Assembly: GCA_020091685.1 (NCBI GenBank)
Contig: CM034597.1
Span: 4,722,532 to 4,786,531, forward strand
Direction of reading: 5' to 3'
Origin: Lutjanus erythropterus
Lineage: Eukaryota > Chordata > Actinopteri > Lutjaniformes > Lutjanidae
Length of the DNA: 64,000 nucleotides
In this document: piece by piece, positions 21,840-32,139 of the stretch
How positions within the stretch are numbered: the first letter of the stretch is position 1
Layout of the letters: the number at the start of each line of letters is the position of its first letter
Position numbers and translations under genes: made by a program
The notes under the pieces: generated by a model
Seen by the model: the letters and a program-made list of their open reading frames with translations, nothing else
Database searches by the model: none
Told to the model about the DNA's origin: nothing

Positions 21840-23079
21840 TATCTTTAGAAAGAATTTAAAAAGAATCAAGTAAATAAATAATTTTTAAAAAGTTGTTTTC
21901 TATCTCATGAACTGCAATGACCTACAGCATCAGTTGGTCTGTTATGATAAGTAGCTTGTGAGTTGTATCACAATAAATCAACACAATTTATTAGTATTCT
22001 TCTGTAGAACCTGTCTTGGTTCTATGTGGTGAAGGTGCTTGGCTTCTCCATTAAACAGCTGCAGTGAATGAGGAATGTAAAGTCAGGCTGCTCCATTTGT
22101 TTCCGTTAGTTATCGGCTGTATTTGCACAGAGACAGGATAAATAGGTTATTTAGTATCTTGATTGGGATATAATCTATATGTCGAGCAGAGGGGTTTGTT
22201 GTCAGGGCGAGACACCTGAACAAATTGATCAATGGAAAATGCAGCGAGTGAGAAAGAGCCTGGAAACCTGGAGTAACTCTTAGTGAGTGGATGTGGTGAA
22301 ATTGAGAGGAGGCAGAGGTGGGAGATGATGTGTTTGATCTCTGTTCAAGGCAATGCATTCATCAACTTTTGAAGGTGGTGCAGCACTCAAAACTTTACTT
22401 CCCACTTCTGCTTCATCATCTATCATTCAGAGTAACACGCTGCTGGGAGAGGACGTGTGTGTATCAGGCTCAGGCCTGTTTATCTGACTCATGGAGATGT
22501 TCATGTCTTGACTTCCATGTCGAGGAACGATCACTGTGAAGAACAGAAAGCTTGATGTAGGCATGGCATCAGAAACTACCATAGCAAAGGGTAAATTATG
22601 TTTAATGTCTAAGTATCCTATATTACCAGCAAGGAAAATTAATAAGGATAAAGATCAGAGCCAGTTCCTTTGTAAGACTTTATATTGGTCATATGATTAA
22701 GGCATCAGTACTCAATACCTTTAAAGTATCCATTGAAGTAACATAGTAACAAATCATATCAAAACTTCTCCAGTCAAACAGTACCTTCAACAGATCCTTT
22801 TTGTAACCAGATCAAGGAAAAAATTACTATTTATGTAGTTTTGCTCACAGCCAATCACCACAAATGTTCAACCTTCAAAAAAGGTATTGAATGAAGTACT
22901 CCGTTGGTATCAGAGCCACTTTAAGGGTACTAGTATCACAATTTTTTAAAATAATACCAAGCCCTCTCTGCAATAGACACTTCATCAGTAGAAAAAAAGG
23001 AAATGTTCAGTAGTTTAAATAAAATGCATTTAAGGGAGCCACTGGACAAAATAATAAACCAACAACACACATAAAACAC
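21840..23079. other. Gene-less, unassigned sequence
   Basis: AT-rich, with no repeat family assigned and no coding pattern. The frames at 22110-22358 minus and 22318-22539 plus show no domain. Confidence 0.4.
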
Positions 23080-23335
23080 TGCAATAATTAATCGACTATT
23101 TAATTATGGATCTATAATAGATATATATTATCTATGGATCTGGATCTATTTTCTGACAGTAAAGTGGCTATTTTTGAATTATCAAAAAACAAGACATTTG
23201 AGGACGTCATCTTGAGCTTTGATCAATGTTTTTCACCATTTGCTGACATTTCATGGACCAAACTGATTCATTGAAAAAGTAATCAACCAATTAATTGACA
23301 ATGAAGTTAATCATTAGTTACAGCCCTAAAAACAC
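23080..23335. mobile_element. ATTAATCGATTAAT-type element, copy 3
   Basis: It begins aataattaatcgactattta and ends gttaatcattagttacagcc after aatcaaccaattaattgaca. It is internally shortened with a gaggacgtcatcttgagc block as in 2818-3040. Confidence 0.55.
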
Positions 23336-23854
23336 TATATTAGGCTAAACAATTTCGTCATATTTTATATTGAGGTAATCCAAAAGTAACAGAAAGTAGT
23401 CAAGTTACATTTCTTTAATTTTGTGACACTTGGATTATGTTACTTAAATACATATTTTTTAACAGGTAATTATAATTAATTGAAATTTTTAACAGGTAGT
23501 TAGTAACTGTATTGGAAAACATTTTTAAAGTAAGCCTCCCAACAATGTAGATACGACTGCAGAAAGAAAATTGTTCCTGCATGAAACTGGAGATCTTTCA
23601 TTGCTGTTGATTTCATTTTTTTGCGCTTTGAGCACCAAAAGTCGAGTGTCATTTAGGCCCATTATATTCAAGAGAAGACTATTTTCAAAACTCTGCAAGT
23701 CACATCAAAATCATTTAGATGAATATAAATAGTAAAAGAGATTAAATGGGAAAAACTGACTTTGGATGAATGTGTTTCAACAGTTTAACACAAATGTTTT
23801 GGTACATTTCTGTACATGGTTGGAGATGCAGAGAATACTTTGCCACCTATATGC

Positions 23855-23995
23855 ACAGCCACACATGCTAACAGCCACACATGCTAACAGCTATCCACAC
23901 ATGCTAACAGCCACACAAGCTAACAACCACACAAGCTAACAGCCACACATGCTAACAACCACACAAGCTAACAGCCACACACTTTAATAGCCATA
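23855..23995. repeat. Minisatellite, about 16-bp unit
   Basis: Roughly eight units of agccacacatgctaac with variants (aagctaacaacc, ctatcc insertion). Variation between units is low, suggesting recent turnover. Confidence 0.9.
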
Positions 23996-24393
23996 GTAAC
24001 AGCTATTTACACTTACCTACACGTTTATTTCATCTGTAGTCAAACTCACCCAAATAATTCACATGACACAGTTTGATGTGAATCTTGTTAATTTGTTTGT
24101 ATCCTCACACTGTTTAAATGGAGTGAACACATTCTCACACTGTTGCTTGAACAAGCTCTTTTCTGTTATATTAACCATGTAAGTTACTGTGGTTGTTGGG
24201 GGCAGTTCACTTCCTGGTTGAGCAAAAAGTGTGCCTGAGGGGGTGGAGCCTCTTAAACCTGAAAGCCAGGTCATCAGACCAAACCATGTGCTGCCAAGTC
24301 GGGGGGGCTTCAGTTAGTTTTTGCCTTGTATTAGTTGTAGTTTGGCGTCCATCTTGTTTTCCCCTTGTATGTTATTTGGTTTGACCTGGTCAC

Positions 24394-24400
24394 TATATAT
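24394..24400 (+). promoter_or_regulatory. TATA-like box upstream of an exon-like segment
   Basis: tatatat in cactatatatgttcactg, about 60 bases upstream of an ATG at 24459. It only matters if the adjoining exon-like segments are transcribed. Confidence 0.2.
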
Positions 24401-24458
24401 GTTCACTGCTGCCTCCACAACAGCTTCTTCCTTCCTCAGTCACAGAGACAGCTGCTCC

Positions 24459-24679
24459 ATGAAAGAGGCTTTTTATGCACTCACAGGTACATTCAAGGAT
24501 TAATTCCTTAATAAATTGTATGAAATATGTTTGAGTGTTAATATCAGAGGTGACAAATGGAGGCTAACCTCTTTCCTTTTTTCAACTTTTCTAGCTCTCA
24601 AACACTGTCAACTCCTACATGGAGGCCAGACTCAGTTCTTCACTACAGAATCTTTCAGTCGTCTCCTCTTTGACACATG
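24459..24679 (+). other. Two exon-like segments that join in frame
   Basis: ATG at 24459 opens nine codons plus one base to a possible donor (acag, gtacat at 24487). After a 108-base gap, acceptor tttcaacttttctag leads into an 85-base segment (24595-24679) that stays open in the continuing frame and ends at donor gtaggt. The joined reading is MKEAFYALTALKHC.. with no known domain. A 108-base intron is normal in fish. The peptide is very short, no third exon was found, and the first donor is only fair. It may be a transposon-borne or lineage-specific transcript, or chance. Confidence 0.2.
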
Positions 24680-25267
24680 GTAGGTGCTATTTTTGATGTC
24701 AGTGAAACAGACAGGGTTATAACAGACATTTATGCAAGGAATTTAGATTAAAATTCTATTCAAATCCTTATGTGAAGGCTTTAATTTGTGTTTTTTGCAC
24801 TTTCCCCTCAATTTAATTTAATTATACATGATGCAAGATTTAGAGGTGAAGTTATAAATTGGAGTTAATTAGCAAAAAATACATTTACAATGTTTAGAGT
24901 TAATTAATTACGTGGCTTGAAGGCCCCTCCTGAGGCAGCTGCACATCTGCTGAATTTGTCTCACTGCAGCCGGTGGTCAATTCAAAAGTCCATCACTCTA
25001 CATTTTTCAAAATATGAAAAATCAATTACCATCTGTATCTTCATGAGCTTCCTTTTAAATGCTTCCAGAAATGGACACAGGCATTCTGTAGATGCTTGAT
25101 ATCAAGTGTTTCACATTGTGTTCAAACAGTGAGACCACAGTGGTATTTAATATCTTGCTGAAATTTGCATCATATGCACAACATTTTTTTATTTCATCTA
25201 ATTTTTGAACATATTTCACAAAAAGTATTTGACAATGCACTCAAGAAAAGCAGATTGTTGTATGTGG

Positions 25268-25413
25268 ACTTGATAGTGTTCTTGAAGATGTTTCGCCTCT
25301 CATCCAAGAAGCATTTTCAGTTCTGGCAAAACATCTTCTTCCTCTACAGAACTGAAGAAGCTTCTTGGATGAAAGGCAAAACATCCTCAAGAACTCTATC
25401 AAGTCCAGTTGCC
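25268..25413. repeat. Near-perfect inverted repeat (palindromic repeat end)
   Basis: The left arm (about 25270-25326, cttgatagtgttcttgaaga .. ttcagttctg) is the reverse complement, with few mismatches, of the right arm (about 25350-25411, cagaactgaagaagcttctt .. actctatcaag). Arms of about 57-60 bases are separated by a short spacer. The right arm, with cttcttggatgaaaggcaaaac, matches a phrase found next to retroelement remnants across fish genomes. Downstream tgacctggatgactgaggat (about 25440) belongs to the same repeat. Head-to-head junction of two copies is likely. Confidence 0.75.
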
Positions 25414-25993
25414 TACAACAATCCTTGCTACAAATACCATGACCTGGATGACTGAGGATCTTCAGAGACACTCTGCTAATGAGGGATGTATAATGATACC
25501 CCACAATCTCATGGAAATATTGTAAAAAAAAAAAATCAAGTTTTAGCAGTTGTCTCAAAAATGGCATAAAGCCAGAGTTTTTCAGAATTTTAATCAGTGT
25601 CTGGTCTGACCTAAAAATGTGTTTTTTGGAACTTGCTTGGACCCCTTTCAAACCTGCAACCAGTATGAGCATCAATGAACATAAGCCGACATATGAAGTT
25701 TCCGATTTACACTTACTTTTCATCTAACATAATTTTTGACAGCAATGTCCAGGAGGTCGTGAAGAATCTGTGCAGTTTGGCTGCTCCAACAGTTGTGTCA
25801 CATTTCAACTTTGGGGGAAAAAATGGAAAATAAAATACGCAAACCTTTACTTGATGAAGAGAGCTGCTGTGTGAGAGCAGAAACTCTACAGAGATTCACA
25901 GAGGACCACCATGTGTCATAGTGGATCAAAAATATTAACAGAAAGGAATTTGAAACTGCCAATCTTCAAAACCTGATGAAAAAATGTGAATTC

Positions 25994-25994
25994 A

Positions 25995-26026
<32 letters not shown>

Positions 26027-26027
26027 T
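25994..26027. repeat. (TA)n microsatellite
   Basis: About 16 TA units with one interruption near 26000. Confidence 0.95.
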
Positions 26028-26571
26028 ACACAGCACTTCATCACTCAAATGTGGTGGAGGTGGTCCGTTTCTCGCTATTGTCACAACCAACGTCTACCTA
26101 TGTAACATTTGAATAATGTTAATGAAAGGAACCTTCACCTGTCACTGAGGGCTGCTGTCAATCCAAATATCCATGCTGTTACTATTAGCGAGTAACAGCA
26201 GACACAGGGAACCCAGATCCACAAGATCTCCCAAGAGAGAACATTTTGACTGAAACCATGAAAAGTCTTGCAAATCTGGGGATCCCTTCTAGACCCAGCC
26301 AGAGGACACAGAGAGTGACAACACGACGTGCCGCTGCCGCAAGATGACAGATCTTGGTGGTGGCCAGATTCATCTGTACTCTAATGTACACTTAGAAACA
26401 ACAATATTATCTTCCACTGTCTAACTATATATGTTTGCTGAGCAGTAACGTGTAATTGAACATTATTGGAATACGCCACAGTGTAAAACTAAAAAAGAAA
26501 CAGTAAAAGTACATGACATTTGTACAACTGTATATCATTTATCCAGTGCAGTATTTAGACATACTGTGCAG

Positions 26572-26579
26572 TATATAAG
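26572..26579 (+). promoter_or_regulatory. TATA box candidate (TATATAAG)
   Basis: tatataag in gtatataagcagtgtgcaga, about 50-60 bases before a CpG-rich block. A start site near 26605 would be the usual distance downstream. The combination suggests a plus-strand promoter; no transcript evidence is available here. Confidence 0.3.
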
Positions 26580-26604
26580 CAGTGTGCAGACAGCTTGTCT
26601 TTGC

Positions 26605-26817
26605 TGTTGATGGGTAACAAACCAACTAATTGGACGCAGACGTGAAAGCAGCTCTTCCTGCAGACAGAGCTGAGGCGAGGCGGTTGAGACAACAGATAAC
26701 GGCAGAGAGCACCCAGACAGGGTCATTGTCCCGGGGTTGGTCATGTCACCTCCTGCGATCTGTCATCGGCGTTGTGTCTAACAAGGCAGCTGGCCGAGCG
26801 CAGACAGGTATGAGGAC
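26605..26817 (+). other. Candidate CpG-rich first exon ending at donor GTATGA
   Basis: This block is rich in CpG against an AT-rich background. It lies about 30 bases downstream of a TATA box and ends gcgcagacag before gtatgagg, a good splice donor. The CpG-rich sequence continues to about 26900. One frame runs from a TTG at 26630 to 26977 (Ala/Arg-rich, no ATG start, no domain), so it is better read as an untranslated first exon than as a coding one. It could pair with the non-coding exon candidate at 40724-40898. Confidence 0.25.
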
Positions 26818-27004
26818 GGAGCGGCGTGGCCAGGAGGCCGACACCTGTCAAATTAATGTCCTCTGCCACGAGCCGCTCAATAAACTCTCCCTACAGCACC
26901 TGATGAAGGATGTGTTCCCGCTGCCCTCATCGATCTGCAGCCAGCACACAACAACACAGCTTATGGCTGTAATGTGACACGGCTCAGCCCCGCCTCTGAC
27001 ATGC

Positions 27005-28731
27005 TGAACACCAGAACAGCCAAGGCAGTCATTTTGACTGTTTTCAGATTAATATCTGCAATAACTTTGAATTAAAAATACAATGCTGCTGATACCCGAC
27101 TTTTTGGGAACCAGAACCTGTGCTTAAATTTAAAATGATTTGTATACAAAATAAACAAAATGCAAAGAAAATGTGATCATTTTTACCTATTTCAGTCATA
27201 GGTGGTCATATTGACCACATGGAAATTGCCTCTGTTAAGGCCCATGTCCTCATAGCATCTTCTTCTGGCAGAAAGGCACTGGCAGGACTCTGGTTCTGTG
27301 GCATTTAAAGAACAAATAAAAAGCTGCATGTGGGTTTTGTGTCTGTGACAACAATATGTTGAAAATTCATAGAACTGCACCACTGTTGTCTAGAATTGCT
27401 ACTGTGGTCTTTATTAAATATTCGGATCTACATACTGCAGGGATGCTTGTTTGAAGGTGTGTCTTGATGCGGGCTCATGTTGAGTCAAATCTTCGGTTTT
27501 CATCTGCAATAACTTAACATAAATCCTATCAGCTGAAAGCAAACATGAAAGTAAAATAAAGTGGATACACACCAGCATCTTTGTTAAAAGTTCTGAGATT
27601 TTCGACTCAAAACGCTTGGTGGGGCCACACAAAAAAGACACCTGGTGCAGCATCTTTTCTCTAGGCAGCCATGTGTGGCCCAAGACACTCTCTCCTCATT
27701 GAACAACTGAAAAAAGACGTTGGTGCTCATAAAAAAAAGCTCTGTGACCCTAGGCCCTTTTATTGTTAACTTTTTGCACAATTGTAGATGCATCTGGCAG
27801 TGTTGAAGCTCTAAACTCTCTCTCTCTCTCTCATAGCAACTTTTTCTTTTTTTTTGGTTTTATTTTTGTACTCGTTTCCAGCCTTTTCCCACAGGCTATG
27901 ATTATTTTCTTGTAATGATTCGAGGTGGAAATATGTTTTTTTTTATGTTAAAATAACATGTTTATAATCTTATAAAAATCAATTTAACCGTTTCTTATTT
28001 TCTGAGTAATTCTAGACTGATCTAAAATTTGAATCACATCACTGATGGTTGTTATCCTACAGAAAAAATACTGCTGTGAATATATGCAATCATCTGCAGA
28101 CTACATGTAACCATCACTGTGTGAAACAGTTTTACTGTCACTGTTACTTTCATAAGCAATAATACCTGAACTCTCAATGCAGAGTTGCAGTGAAAGACAG
28201 GACAGATGCATGCAGTGTTTTACTCTGCAGCACATCTCTGTAAAAACTGACTGAAGCCATCACATCACCTTGAGTGAAATCCTGACCCTCACTTCAGGCA
28301 TTTTCATTAGTGTAACTATGCTGTTGTCAAAGAAATGGATCATAAGATTGTGATATTTCTTGAAAATCTGGAGGTATCAGCTGTTTTAACCTCTACACAG
28401 CTCCTCTCACTGGTGCTCGTATCCGAACCATGAATTTTGCGATCCACTGCACCCCTAATATTAGTATAAAATAAATAACAGAATAAATGCATGAATCTCT
28501 TTGCCTGGTGTTTATTATGATAAATAATAGTTTGGAAGTCAAAGGTAGTAGGAGGGCCACCTTTTTTTACTCCTCCTGAATATTTTTTACATCCCAATCA
28601 CTACATACACTGTTTCTCATTTCCTTTTTACTGATCTTTTATGTATTTTCTTATGTGCAATAAAATAAAGGTCAAAATGACCACTTATGGCCATTCTAGT
28701 AGTTATGGAATACGAGCACTTCCAGTGTTAA
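27005..28731 (-). mobile_element. TTAA-flanked DNA element family P, long copy
   Basis: Read on the minus strand it starts ttaacactggaagtgctcg, then ggccataagtggtcattttg, and ends near ggctgttctggtgttcag. Each major block recurs in the same order in the shorter copy at 58557-59391: gcaatttccatgtggtcaat, caattgtgcaaaaagttaac, and aaaaagtcgggtatcagcag. The TTAA at 28728-28731 and the opposing cacca/ggtg ends suggest a piggyBac-like TTAA target, with the other flank decayed to tgaa. The large frames inside are not transposase, so the element is non-autonomous. Extra length comes mainly from 28080-28440 and 27230-27700, which the short copy lacks. Confidence 0.6.
28431..28465. repeat. Possible end of an unrelated nested element
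   Basis: gatccactgcacccctaata inside family P resembles the TAGGGGTGCA terminus of other fish elements read in reverse. The partner end was not found within the extra block 28080-28440. Confidence 0.2.
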
Positions 28732-29007
28732 CTAATCACAAACTGCTTCCTATTTTTATTATGTTGTATTTAATAGTATTTTTGGTTTTGTACAGTTAAT
28801 TTGCATGTTTGGTCATTGACATTTTTTCTTTTCCTTTCATTTTGTCACTACTATCATTCAGTATAGCTGTTTGTAATGCTGTGCCAAGTTTAGCATTATT
28901 TGTGTGTCCATGTGTGTGTGTATGACATGTCCTGGCCCTCATTAGTGCTTGTATGCTTGTGTGTGTTCTCACCAGGCTTGTTGAATGATCCAGCATCATG
29001 TTGAGGT

Positions 29008-29035
29008 GTGTGTGAGTGTATGTGTGTGTGTGTGT
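29008..29035. repeat. (TG)n microsatellite, compound
   Basis: Short TG runs interrupted by A and GAG; a similar run starts near 28900. Confidence 0.85.
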
Positions 29036-29884
29036 CCCTAGGTGCTGTCATGGAAGTGCAGAGTCAGCTGTAATAGTCACCATATCAGTGCTCACAGCGA
29101 CATGCCCCCCCCTCCTCCTGGGATAAAAGCTGCCATATTCTCTCTTTATCTACGCACATTATGAGCGACTCAGAAGCAGCGCAGGGCTTTATTGTTTCTA
29201 TCTGGACACAGATGTCTCTGTCTCGCTCAGGAGCAGACTGTCTGTCCTCCGCTGCCCCTCACATCAGGTCACATGTCATTTCACAACACATTTACTGTCA
29301 GAAAGCAGAGGTTTTGGCCATTTAGTTGGTCTTTCCCTCCAAAACTTTCCATTGCGTTTGCTGTGTATACTCATGCACACTGCAGATAAATCCTAATGAT
29401 TTTTGACACCATACAAGGTTTGGGTAATGTCTACTGTATGAAGATGTCCACAGAGCAGGGTTGTACGGTGGCAGACAAGAGCAAAGTTTAAAGGTTAATA
29501 GTCAATTAATAATAGATTGTTCTTTGCAGCTCCAAGTTTTTTATGTTGGTTGTTCGGTTGATTAGTTTGTCCAGCTGTTTCTTTCTTTGTTGTGCGTAAT
29601 GTATTGATTCATTTAAAGACAAGAAATGGTAAAATTTCCACCCAGTGAAGCATTTTTTCACTAGAGGTCATGATAATGAATTGTCAGCTGTGTGTGAACT
29701 GTGCATGATAGGATATCATTCTTTATTTTAAAACTGCAATCCTACTAATAATCCACAATTTTACAAAAAGTATCTGATCTGTGATATCTTTTTTCTGAAG
29801 CTGTAATGGAAGACAGTCACTTTTTATTTTGTAACCAGATTACACAATCACATGTAATCCATTATTCCCCAAACCTGCCACAGA

Positions 29885-30135
29885 GAACGATCAAAGATGG
29901 ATGGTGACATCATTGTTGTTTAGGGGCCGTGGTTGGCGGCCCCATAGCAGAAAAGGTGACTCGGTCACCGCCACGTCCTGCTGTCGCAACCACCAGCTGT
30001 CTCAGCCGAGAAGTTTCTTGTCTCCCATCAGCAGCACAGCAAGCAGGCAGATCAACTCACCCGTCCCTGCTGGGCAAACGTCCGACATACATCCCTGTGC
30101 CGGGTTTAAAAGCTGCACCACATGTCCGTAGCTTA
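29885..30135 (+). repeat. GC-rich block of unknown nature
   Basis: Richer in CpG than its flanks, with tcggtcaccgccacgtcctg and cagcagcacagcaagcaggc. Two overlapping plus-strand frames (29901-30131, 29929-30171) pass through it and neither has a recognised domain. It may be the 5' part of a transposable element or a single-copy regulatory block. Confidence 0.25.
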
Positions 30136-30139
30136 GCTG

Positions 30140-30925
30140 TGTTCAGCATCTGGAGCTTGAAACAAAGTTAGCTGCTGTTCTGTGGATATGTGCTATCCCT
30201 ATCAAGATGCGCTAGTGGTTCTCTGGGTTAGGAGGTTAGGGTTAGGGCTACTCTGCTATTGATTTGTGCCACAGTAGTATTTTTCAACAAGCTGCAAAAA
30301 TTCTCAGAACGCTGGCTATACTGAGGAAGCTAAGCTGAGAAAAAAGGGAGCAAATAATGGTATGAATAAAAGAAAAACACTGTATCTATAACATAGCACG
30401 GTGTGAGCTCCATGAACCGACACACTGACATGACCTTTGCAGTAACAGTTCACATGGTTTCCACAGCACTAATCCCATCAGAACATCAACATAGCTGTGT
30501 CACTCTCAGCACACTGCCTCTCTCAGTTCCCCTTCCCTCACAGAAACACCGTCTACTTTGATGGCTGTTAAGCTCCTGTCAATGACACTGCACAGATATT
30601 TCACATTAAACGTCTTCCAGCTGTTTAAAGGACACGATGGCGAGGCTTTAATGCAATATATCAGCAGAGAGCAGGAATTAAATGGTGAATGAAAACAACA
30701 TTTCTGTTCTGGGCAGAAAAAGTGAGGGCAGCAGATGGCGAGCATGACATGAGTCATCAAGACAGCAGGTAAAGTGGGCAGGGTAAATGCCAGAACTGGA
30801 TATCTGGCGAGGAAGGTAAACTTCTTGGACAGAGGCAGTGTGAAACTGTTAGCCCTCCGCCTGATCCAACGTTATTGTGACTACAAAACAAGCTGGGAGA
30901 GACGTCCTCACCGCGGAGTCTTGTT
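30140..30925. other. Gene-less, unassigned sequence
   Basis: No repeat family recognised and no coding pattern. Contains ggttaggaggttagggttag near 30226, a short telomere-like string of only a few units. Confidence 0.4.
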
Positions 30926-30929
30926 GGCA

Positions 30930-31025
30930 GGTGTCAGTACTTCAACATGTTCTCGTCCCAACTCGTTACATACTGACAATTTGCCACCGCCGCTCGGTGT
31001 CTCACACTGAGGCAGGAGGAAACCT
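30930..31025 (+). repeat. Dispersed repeat family D, copy 2
   Basis: tgttctcgtcccaactcgtt followed by acatactgacaatttgccac and cgccgctcggtgtc. Same family as 15310-15420, and closer to what I believe is the family consensus. Confidence 0.5.
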
Positions 31026-31550
31026 TTAGCTGCTGTATCTGATGTAGTCAGAAAGTGTTTTTTAACGTGTGATTAATGCTGTGAAAGGGTTGCAGTTTAA
31101 GCACTAAAACTTCTTGGTTAGCTTTAGGATAAGAGCGTGTTTCAGGGTTCTTACAAGTGCTAGAAATTCTTGAAAATGCTTAAATTTTAATGTAGTGTTT
31201 TCAAGGTTTGAGAAGTGCTTAGATTTTGGGTAAAGTGCTTGAAATTGTAATTGCACTCCTTTCCAAATAAATCACTCAGACTGAATATTTTGCTTTTCAT
31301 ATAAAGAAATAAAATAAGTAAGAGAGAGCATAATTTCTTTTGCTTTTTGCACAAAATGAAGATGACCCCGCTCGAGCCTCGCTTGCCACTCATCATTCAC
31401 AACTATGCCGGGAAGTCGCTGTGTTAGTGGGTCTTGGCTTGAAAACCAAAATGTTAAAAATGAAAATGATTTTAATGAAACTGAAGTTATTTTTCTGGTC
31501 ATCGTTTGTGTGATTGTTTTATATAGGGTCAGCCAAGTCATAGAGGATGT

Positions 31551-31762
31551 AGGGCTGCAACTAATGATTATTTTCATGGTCGATTAATCTCTTGGTCATT
31601 TTCTTGATTAATAGATTTGTTATTTGGCCTATAAAATGTCAGAAATTGGTGGAAACAATTAATCACTTTTCCTCAAAGCCCAAGATGATGTTCTTAAGTG
31701 TCTTGCTTTGTCCACAACTCAAAGATATTCAGTTTACTGTCACAAAGGACTAGAGACACCAT
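31551..31762 (+). mobile_element. ATTAATCGATTAAT-type element, copy 4, right-truncated
   Basis: It begins agggctgcaactaatgatta, then ttttcatggtcgattaatct, tataaaatgtcagaaattgg and caaagatattcagtttactg. It stops before the right half of the family. Confidence 0.7.
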
Positions 31763-31857
31763 AGATATCTCATTTACCACAGCCGTAAGTTTGAAAATGC
31801 ACCTCCTCCACCTGTGGACTTCGCTCTTTATTGTGCATCAACAGCCCGGAGCGTCTC

Positions 31858-32095
31858 ATACAGCTGCTGATGGTTTTTACATTGAAGTCGCTTGAAAAGC
31901 CTGCTGCATCAGTTTCAGCAATGAATGGGTACCATCCACATCTGTATGAGTCCCCCAGGGGGTTTGACAATTCATTGTCATCTGAGAGCTGGGAGTGAGA
32001 CTGGGCTGAGTACATACAGCTTCACTGAGGACCAAGCTTGTCATATTCAGTTAATATTGTTTTTAGGATTTTACAGAAGATGGGGGGGGGCAGTG
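31858..32095 (+). repeat. Dispersed repeat family R, copy 2
   Basis: acattgaagtcgcttgaaaa, tgctgcatcagtttcagcaa, tgggagtgagactgggctga and ccaagcttgtcatattcag align with the copies at 16436 and 32935. It lies just left of the RecQ-like fragment and ends at a G-run (32081-32088). Confidence 0.6.
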
Positions 32096-32139
32096 TAGTT
32101 GGCAGGCAGCTGGAGTCACAAGATCATGTGAGATCACGT

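Noticed and set aside
23855-23995. CRISPR-like repeat array
   Set aside because: Units are directly adjacent with no unique spacers; the window is vertebrate DNA.
25241-25723. 160-residue minus-strand frame
   Set aside because: Passes through the palindromic repeat, and its repeated SSKK/TSSRTLSS strings come from the two arms.
29480-29700. Fifth ATTAATCG-type element
   Set aside because: Only gttaatagtcaattaataat resembles the family; too short to support.
30226-30248. Telomere-like ggttaggaggttagggttag
   Set aside because: Only two or three imperfect units; not an interstitial telomeric array.
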